Assembly: GCF_052857255.1 (NCBI RefSeq)
Contig: NC_135505.1
Span: forward strand, 24,224,269 to 24,288,268
Length of the DNA: 64,000 nucleotides
Direction: 5' to 3'
Source of the DNA: Amblyomma americanum
Lineage: Eukaryota; Arthropoda; Arachnida; Ixodida; Ixodidae
Shown here: positions 57,550 to 64,000 of the stretch, one piece after another
Position numbering within the stretch: the first letter of the stretch is position 1
Layout of the letters: each line of letters begins with the position of its first letter
Program-made: the position numbers and the translations under genes
Notes under the pieces: model-generated
Databases searched by the model: none
What the model was told of the DNA's origin: nothing
Seen by the model: the letters and a program-made list of their open reading frames with translations, nothing else

Positions 57550-58760
57550 TCTTCAGCGCGAGCCTCCTACATTTTCGAGTTTCCGTGGTGATGACGTCGA
57601 GGATTGGCTCAACCAGTACAATCAAATAAGTGCCTACAATCGTTGAGACTCTGCCATGAATCTCATCCACGTCTCATTCTATTTCACCGCCGTGACCAAG
57701 ACTTGGTTCATTAATCACAAGGATGTTATCCCGGATTGGACCCACTTTACTTCGCAGCTTCGGCAAATTTTTGGAACTGTTGGTGCAAGGCAAGCGCAGC
57801 CATCTACAAAAAAAAAGGTTAGATGCGCGTGTTCAGCTGCCCGGCGAATCCTACACGTCTTACATTGAAGATGTATTTGGCCGATGTCGACGTGTCAACA
57901 GTACAATGTCTGAGTACGATCGGGTCCGTCACGTTCTTAAAGGCATCGGATCATTTGCTTTTAACATGCTTGGTAGCCACAATCCTGCCTCAGTCAACGA
58001 TATCCGCACCACATGTCACCGTCTTGACGACCTCCAATCACTCCGCTTGCAAGACACCTGGGACCCCCCGCCTTTCAATCGATGTGGACTTGCGCTTTCT
58101 CATTCGCTCCATCATCCGAGCGGAGCTGCACGGCTCCACCTTACCGCCGGTGGAATCTCATCAGCACCGGCCTCCGACCTCGTCATTGCGCGATCTCATC
58201 AAGTACGAGCTCGCTTCCGTCACTCGCCCCGCGGCACCCGAACCACCTGTACCCCTTTGTGTGCCCACATATGCCCAGGTTGCTGCACTTCCAGCTCCTC
58301 CCGCATATCCTTCACATTCGCCGCCCGTCGAGCAGTCTGTCGCCTCCGTATCCCAGCGACCCGAAATGTATCCAGTGCTTTGGCGGCCGCCTCGGCCTCG
58401 TCATACCTGCTACTACTGTGGAATTCGTGGACATGTTGCCCGTGTTTGTCGTCGGCGTCAGCGCGACGAGCGTAACCAGTTTTGGCGCTTCCGAAAAGAA
58501 GAAACCTGCTCACCGTATGGTTACGGCCTTACTTTTGCCGCTCATGCATGCTGCTCATCACGACGACACGTACTCATCGTATCCTTACCGGCCAACGTTT
58601 CTCCCCAACGATCCTCCCCGCTTCTCCTCCTCGCCGCCCTCTCTAGACAGCTCGCCAAACGTCCGGTCCTCGCGCCTCCGCTGCCCGTCGCCGTTCCGCC
58701 GCTCCTCATCGCCTATACATCCAGCCTCTCAGGCCCCTGTTCGCCATACGGAAAACTAGA
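57550..58760 (+). pseudogene. gag of Ty3 element 2
   Basis: Capsid traces: FSSFRGDDVEDWLNQYNQ (about 57576), then after AYNR a TGA codon, then MNLIHVSFYFTAVTKTWF and, after a frameshift at an A-run near 57810, ARVQLPGESYTSYIEDVF and MLGSHNPASVNDI. A CCHC knuckle, CYYCGIRGHVARVC (about 58411-58452), and an Arg-rich tail follow. The TGA sits at the same tryptophan position as the TAG in element 1. Confidence 0.85.
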
Positions 58761-58799
58761 TTATGCAGTTTCTGGGGGTGAAGCTGGGCCACTCGCCCA

Positions 58800-61700
58800 C
58801 TCTTTAATTCCTCTCCTGCTACCGTCGAACATGTTAAGCGTCGATGTTGGAGGCAGTTTTGTAGAAGCATTGATAAATACCGGCGCCGCTGTTTCTGTCA
58901 TCAGTTCTGCTTTGTGTTCCCATCTTCGCAAAGTGCGCTCTCCTTACAGCGGTCATTCTATCCGTGCTGCTAATGGAGAATCAATGCATCATTTCGGTCT
59001 GTGTACAGCTAGTGTCACTATCAACGTCAACCTGGACCACATCGATTTCGCTGTACTTCCCTCCTGTGCTCACCCTCTTATCCTGGGCTGGGATTTCCTC
59101 CACTCCGCGCAAGCTGTTACATGTTGCCCTCCTACTCTGCAAGTTTCTGAATCCGACCCTTCTGACGCCCCTGCAGTGCCTCCTCATCACTTGAAAAATA
59201 CCGCAGACCATGTACTTTATCCTGGCTTCAAAGATCTCCTCCCCGTTGCTTCTGCTTACGTAAATGCTGGGGACGTTTTCTCCACACCCAATTCCCGTAT
59301 TCTCTCCAGGGGCATTCTTTTCGTCGCATCCCACTTCGCTTCGTCATAGGGACTGCCCTTCTGACTGTGTTCAATACTACGTCGGAGCCCATTCTTCTGC
59401 GCGGAGGCACCAAAGTTGTTTCTGTGTCTACCGCCCAACCTGTCACCGTTCTTTCCTCGCCCCTAACAAGCTTTGCTATTTCGTCCCACGCTGCTTCTCC
59501 TGCAGGTGTTTTCGCTACTATGAGCACCGATCGCACGCCTGCTGAAAAAGCAGAATTGCTTGCCCTCGTGAACAAGCATGCCGCTTCTTTTGATACCCAG
59601 TCAAATGTTTTGTGCCAAACCTCGGCGGCTGCGCATCGCATCCGCACTGCCTGTTCGCGCTTCATTCGCCGCCGCCCTTATGGCGTGTCTTCTAGTGAGC
59701 GCTAAATTATTCAAGATAATGTAACCGACATGCTAAAGCGCCACATCATACGCCCGTCTTCAAGTCCTTGGTCCTCACGAGCTGTGCTGGTACAAAAGAA
59801 GGATGGCTCAATACGCTTTTGTGTCGACTATCGCGCCCTCAATAAAATCCCTCGAAAGGATGTTTATCGACTTCTTCGGATTGACGACACCCTCGACTGT
59901 GTCTCCAAGGTGCTCAATTTTTCTCTAGTCTGGACCTAAGATCCGGCTACTGGCAAATCCCCATACATGAAGAGGACGAACAGAAAACAGCTTTCGCCGC
60001 ACCAGATGACTTATATGAATTTAACGTTATGCCGTTCTGCTTGAGCAATGCTCCGGCCACACTCGAACGCATGATTGACACCGTACTCCGCGGGCTAAAA
60101 TGAAAAACTTGTCTCTGCTACCTGGACGACATCGTAATTTTCTCCTCGACTTTTTGTGAGCACCTCGCTCGCCACAATGAAGTTCTAAGTGTTCTTTCCG
60201 TGGGCGGACTTCAGTTAAACAGAAATAAATGTTGCTTTTCTTCCACTTCTATCAATGTTCTCAGACACGACGTTAGTCGGAGGGGCATAAGACCTGATCC
60301 TGACAAAGTGTCGTCAGTGCTGCATTTCCCCCGCCAAACGCGGATTAAAGACCTGCGAAGTTTTCTAGGACTGGCCTCATACTTTCGTCGCTTCATCCGA
60401 AGTTTCGCCTCCATCGCCGCACCTTTGCATAAGTTTCTTAGCGTCAGCACGCCCTTCGTTTGGTCTGAAGCCTGCGAGGCAGCCTTTACGACTCTAAACC
60501 AGGCTCTCACATCTTATCCGATACTGGCCCATTTTGATGACAACGCCTCGACGATTTTACATACTGACGCCAGTGGACATGGCATTGGTGCCGTTCTTTT
60601 GCAGCGCCACACTCTTCTACTGAGCGCGTGATTTCTTACGCAAGTCGTACCCTGACTGCAGCGGAGCAGAACTACACGATCACTGACGAAGAGTGTCTTG
60701 CCATTGTCTGGACCGTTCAGAAATTTCACCCCTATTTGTACAGCAGCCAGTTCACCATTGTCACTGACCATCGTACGCTGTGCTGGTTTACGTAACAGAA
60801 TAACTTGTCCGGGCGCCTCGGCCGCTAGATTCTCCGCCTCCCGGAGTATGGTTTCACTGTCACCTACAAATCAGGAAAAAAACACAAAGACGCCGATGCG
60901 CTCTCTCGTTGCCCCCACGCCTCCGCATAACCCCTGTGCTCTCCTCCTGTTGCTTCATCGCTCCCAACTGCTAATTCAATTGTTACCCAAGCCTTGACAG
61001 CCGCAGCTATTGATCTGATGCCCGCTCCCGCTCTCGGCGATCTCGCCTCAGCATAGCGGGTCGACCCGTACTGGAGGACTCTCACCGATCACCTGAGTGG
61101 TGCTATGGGGCCTCCAACTGCCCGCCTCCGTTGCCAACTTAACTGTTTCAAGCTGGTTGACGGGACCCTTCTTTGGCACAATCATAGCCCCCAGGGTGAC
61201 GCCTGGGTACCTGTCATTCCCCGTTCTCATCAGCGTGAAGTTTTGCAGGCGCTTCATGACGACCCCATGGCCGCCCACTTAGGATTCGAGAAAACGTATA
61301 ACCGCACCCTGTGCCGTTTATTTTGGCCTGGCCTCTCAACCTCTGTCGCCAAATATATTGCATCTTGCATCCCTTGCCAACGCAGCAAATACTCCACGTC
61401 TCCTCCTGCGGGCCTTCTACAACTCCTTCCCTGTCCTTTCTCACCCTTCGAAGTCGTTGGGATTGGTTTCTACGGTCCGTTACCACTAACGCCATCGGGC
61501 AATTGGTCGATCGTCACAGCCATCGACCACTTAACCCAGTACGCTGAAACCGCCCCGTTCCGTCTGGCTCTGCCTCTGAGATTGCTTATTTATTCGTCAA
61601 CGGCATACTTCTGCGCCATGAAGCCCCAGGTGTCCTTATCAGTTACTGCGGCAAATAATTCCTCTCCAGCATCCAGGCCGAAGTTCTTCAGGCTTCCCGA

Positions 61701-62200
61701 AGCATCCATAAAAAACTTCAGCCTACCACCCCCAGACCATTGGGCTCACCGAAGGGTTTCATCGCACCCCGTCAGATATGCTGTCCACGTATATCCCCCC
61801 GACCACACCAACTGGGACGCCGTGCTCCCATTTGGCGCCTTTGCCTGCAATACTGTATACTGTAGTGCAACGAACAACCAGATTCTCCCCGTTTCTTCTT
61901 GTGTATAGTCGCCCCCTACCGTCACTCTCGAAGCGTCTTTCTTCTCTCCCCCACAACCTCTTCCGGACTCTCCTATGACGAATTTACTTCCCGTCTGGCC
62001 GACTGTCGCACCATAGCCCGCCAGAACACTGACGCCTGCCCCGCCTCTAGGAAAAGCACCTATGACTTCAAACACCGTGCAGTGTGTTTCTTCCCTGGTG
62101 ATGAAGAGCTGCTGTGGACTCCCGTGCTCACCCATGGCTTGTGCGAAAATATCTCAGCCATTTTATTGGTCCGCACGCTGTACTCGAACAAACGTCCCCC
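58800..62200 (+). pseudogene. pol of Ty3 element 2: protease, RT, RNase H, integrase
   Basis: The protease reads INTGAAVSVI (active-site Asp replaced by Asn, about 58876) and ends LILGWDFL. RT: RPSSSPWSSRAVLVQKKDGS, FCVDYRALNK, a frame change near 59930, MPFCLSNAPATLERM, a stop (LK-stop-KTC) at about 60101, and CYLDDIVIFS (about 60117). RNase [17 protein letters not shown], then a frame change. Integrase: HLGFEKTYNRTLCRLFWPGL (about 61278), a zinc-domain CIPC pair, and a core with multiple frame errors from 61600. The C-terminal part is traceable to about 62200. Inactive. Confidence 0.88.
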
Positions 62201-62356
62201 GTGAACTATCGCGTTCCCCCTGCCCATCCTGCCAATGACCGACATTGTCGCGGTGTAGCAATTGGTCATGTGTCGCGCTTACAGCCCTTCGCCAGTCGCC
62301 CCACTTCGCACTAACGTGCGCCCGGGCCTGTCGCTTTCGTCCGTATGGGGAGAAAT

Positions 62357-62458
62357 TGTAAGCACAGTGCGCGACCCTCGTCTTGATCTGTGCGTCTTCG
62401 GAGGAGTGGCCGCCATACTTGCGAGTGGCAATAAAATCTCGCTTCGTCCACAGTTTCA
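62357..62458 (+). repeat. 3' LTR of Ty3 element 2 (102 bp)
   Basis: Starts TGTAAGCACAGTGC right after the purine tract GGGGAGAAAT and ends GTCCACAGTTTCA. CAATAC follows as target duplication. Confidence 0.85.
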
Positions 62459-62760
62459 CAATACTATTAGCTGTATTCTGATGCGATATAGCGCCGGCAA
62501 TTCTACGCCTAAAGAAGTGTTCTAACTCGAAAAGGCTAGTTTTTCAAATTGGAGCACATACTATACGGTAAACAGCCGGTATAAATTTCTGTGTTTACTC
62601 GCCCAATCCGGCAACAGCCTTGAATTTTAGGCTAGCAGCCTATTATACTATATCAAAAAAATTGGGTTATGAACGTCGAAAAAATCTTCATATTTTTAAT
62701 AATTATGCATGTGGTACAAATATATAAAAGAAGGATGGACAGTTGGGCAAGTTGGTATCG

Positions 62761-62888
62761 GTTCATATATTGGAAGGTACAGCGCAAAGAGGGACCCACG
62801 ACAGTGACGCAGGACGCGCAGCGCTATTCCGTGTTCTCTTTGTGTTTCGTCGTGCGTCTCTTTTTGCGCTGTACCTTCCAATATGAAC
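62761..62888. repeat. Snap-back palindrome 3
   Basis: Arms of about 40 bp (62761-62802 and 62849-62888): GTTCATATATTGGAAGGTAC then AGCGCAAAGAGGGACCCACG, against GTCGTGCGTCTCTTTTTGCG then CTGTACCTTCCAATATGAAC. Three mismatches and a 2-bp gap; loop of about 46 bp. Confidence 0.88.
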
Positions 62889-63394
62889 AAATACGTAGTT
62901 ATTGCATAAAATTGTATCGGGTAGTTTCCATTCAATCTTGCACTGTGCGCTCGTGTTGTCTTGTTTACGTATGACTGGCAATCAGAACCCACAATGCAAG
63001 AATTAATTATTTTAAGGATATAAGCTTCTGTTTTGGAAGCAGAAATCCGACAAGAAGGAGAAAATTACTCAGTCATCAAGGCAGCCTCCGTGAGAAGAGG
63101 TCTGCGCAGACTGCGCCGGGTTTGCTGACTTGAGGAAAGACGTGTTTTTCTTTTCGTGTGTTGCATGAAAAGCAGCGCATTTCACTCTCATAAGAGAAAA
63201 CCATAAAGACCCGTAAATGGTCCCAGTTTTCATGCCGTGCATCATAAATTATTCCAGGGCTTTTGTTAGCATACAAACCTGCTTATCAAAATAAAATCGA
63301 TAGCAACCAGCATTTATTATAAGTTCGACTGCGTTTTGCAGACGAAAAAAGAAACAACATTGGAGCTGGACTGTTTGTTTGCTTTATTTTTCAG
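62889..63394. other. P450 intron 3 end; nothing else recognised
   Basis: AT-rich sequence ending in a strong polypyrimidine tract and acceptor, GTTTGCTTTATTTTTCAG, before exon D. Confidence 0.5.
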
Positions 63395-63564
63395 ACATCA
63401 GGAGCTGCCACTTTCAGCCTGTATTGTTTAGCAATGAACTCTGAGGCGCAAGAAAAAGCGCGGGAGGAAGCACTATCGGCGTCACGGAGAGAAATTGACG
63501 GCGCTGAGGTGGATCACCCTGACCACTTGCCCTACCTCAAGGCCTGCATCAAAGAATCACTCCG
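63395..63564 (+). CDS. Mitochondrial-clan cytochrome P450, exon D (helix I end to helix K)
   Basis: Opens in phase 0 with TSGAATFSLYCLAMNSEAQE, completing GGTDT|TSG of helix I. It continues through KAREEALSASRREID and ends LPYLKACIKESLR, where E-S-L-R is the invariant ExxR of helix K. Donor CG|GTATGT at 63565 splits the Arg codon (phase 2), a common intron position for this clan. The PERF region and the cysteine heme-binding loop must lie right of the window. All four exons are free of stops and join without frame loss, so the gene is probably functional. Confidence 0.93.
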
Positions 63565-64000
63565 GTATGTCTTTGCCCATTGGGAAATTGAGATTCATTT
63601 TAGAATTGGGCAAAAGAATGTCACTGCAGCGCATGAGCAACGAAGAAACCATTATCCGTCCACCAACAAAGATCTCTCATGCAGCGTCAGGGGGTGTGTA
63701 CATTGTGTTTTCTCCGTAATTAGGTTAGTCGGCATAAATATTCTGATAATACATTTCTCAAGTTCAGTGCAAGGAGCCCTAGTGAATTTCATTCATATCT
63801 ACGCCGCAGCCTTTCGAGTTTGTTTTATTTTTTATGGTTCATAGAGGAATGCTGTTCTCTAATAATACAAAAAATAAGGAAGGGCTCGTTCATCAATTTC
63901 AAATTTATAGGTCATCTTGCATGCGATTGCGGCGTTTACGTCATATTCGATCTGGTTTGACAGAAAAGCAGCTTTATGAAAAGCCCAACAATGCATTGCA
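63565..64000. other. Start of the next P450 intron; nothing recognised
   Basis: Non-coding sequence after the exon D donor. No downstream P450 exon is visible before the window ends. Confidence 0.5.

Larger units (their letters stand above)
57170..62458 (+). mobile_element. Ty3-type LTR retrotransposon (element 2), short LTRs, decayed
   Basis: The LTRs 57170-57296 and 62357-62458 begin TGTAAGCA and end CTCA/TTCA. CAATAC flanks both sides (57164-57169 and 62459-62464) as target duplication. TGGTGGAGGC near 57301 is a primer-binding candidate, and the purine tract GGGGAGAAAT lies directly before the 3' LTR. Gag with a CCHC knuckle, protease, RT, RNase H and integrase are recognisable with numerous stops and frameshifts. 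It inserted into a long-TIR DNA element. At 102-127 bp these LTRs are very short for the family. Confidence 0.9.
56644..62585. mobile_element. Long-TIR non-autonomous DNA element, split by Ty3 element 2
   Basis: The left arm 56644-56845 is an imperfect reverse complement of the right arm, which is 57118-57169 plus 62465-62584 once the Ty3 insertion is removed. Matching blocks: TTATACCGG at the outer ends; GGGCATCAGAATACAGCTA (about 56743-56760) with its complement TAGCTGTATTCTGATGCG after 62465; ATATTGAATAGCTGACTTTT (about 56792) with AAAAGTCAGCTATTCAATAC (57150-57169); TAGCCTCCTTATC with its complement near 57128. TIRs are thus about 170-200 bp, around a ~270-bp centre without ORF. No superfamily assigned; the target duplication was not identified. 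Confidence 0.75.

Overview
The window is eukaryotic, repeat-dense nuclear DNA, most likely from a hard tick (Ixodidae). The reasons are several copies of a tRNA-derived SINE matching the Ruka family known from Rhipicephalus and relatives, arthropod-type Ty3, I-like, CR1/Jockey-like and RTE-like retroelements, and a mitochondrial-clan cytochrome P450 gene with GT-AG introns of 11-18 kb. I see no bacterial gene, operon or CRISPR array.

The only host gene I can support is the P450, on the + strand. Four consecutive exons (17137-17327, 34874-35075, 46830-46992, 63395-63564) join with matching phases and run from helix C (WxxxR) through helix I (GGTDTT) to helix K (ExxR). The N-terminal exons lie upstream of, or unrecognised in, the first 17 kb. 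The heme-cysteine exon lies beyond the right edge. Almost everything else is mobile DNA in or upstream of this gene's introns.

Layout: 1.0-3.9 kb, a microsatellite and a decayed RNase H-bearing LINE (-). 4.2-4.4 kb, Ruka. 4.9-5.3 kb, a duplicated promoter-like module with NRF1-like and X-box sites. 5610-11228, a nearly complete Ty3 element (213/158-bp LTRs, ATAT duplication). 11.35-13.3 kb, an older antisense Ty3 pol. 15.4-16.05 kb, a LINE 3' end. 17.8-26.6 kb, an old CR1-like LINE (-) split inside its endonuclease by an intact two-ORF I-like LINE (20175-25863) flanked by a perfect 14-bp duplication. 29.0-32.8 kb, another CR1/Jockey-like LINE (+) split by a retroposon made of about 5.4 tandem ~212-bp promoter-like monomers plus a polyadenylated 3' module. 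37.6-38.9 kb, a LINE (-). 39.1-39.7 kb, two inverted Ruka copies. 44.0-45.4 kb, a LINE fragment, an (AC)113 tract and a second tRNA-derived SINE. 51.5-55.6 kb, LINE fragments. 55.6-56.4 kb, a Ruka split by a TTAA-flanked MITE. 56.6-62.6 kb, a long-TIR DNA element split by a short-LTR Ty3 element. Three snap-back palindromes (40.0, 41.9 and 62.8 kb) share a core.

The most notable signals are the monomer-promoter retroposon, whose 5' end coincides with the start site predicted from its own repeats; the nested insertions with readable target duplications; and the repeated replacement of the last RNase H aspartate by histidine in the LINEs.
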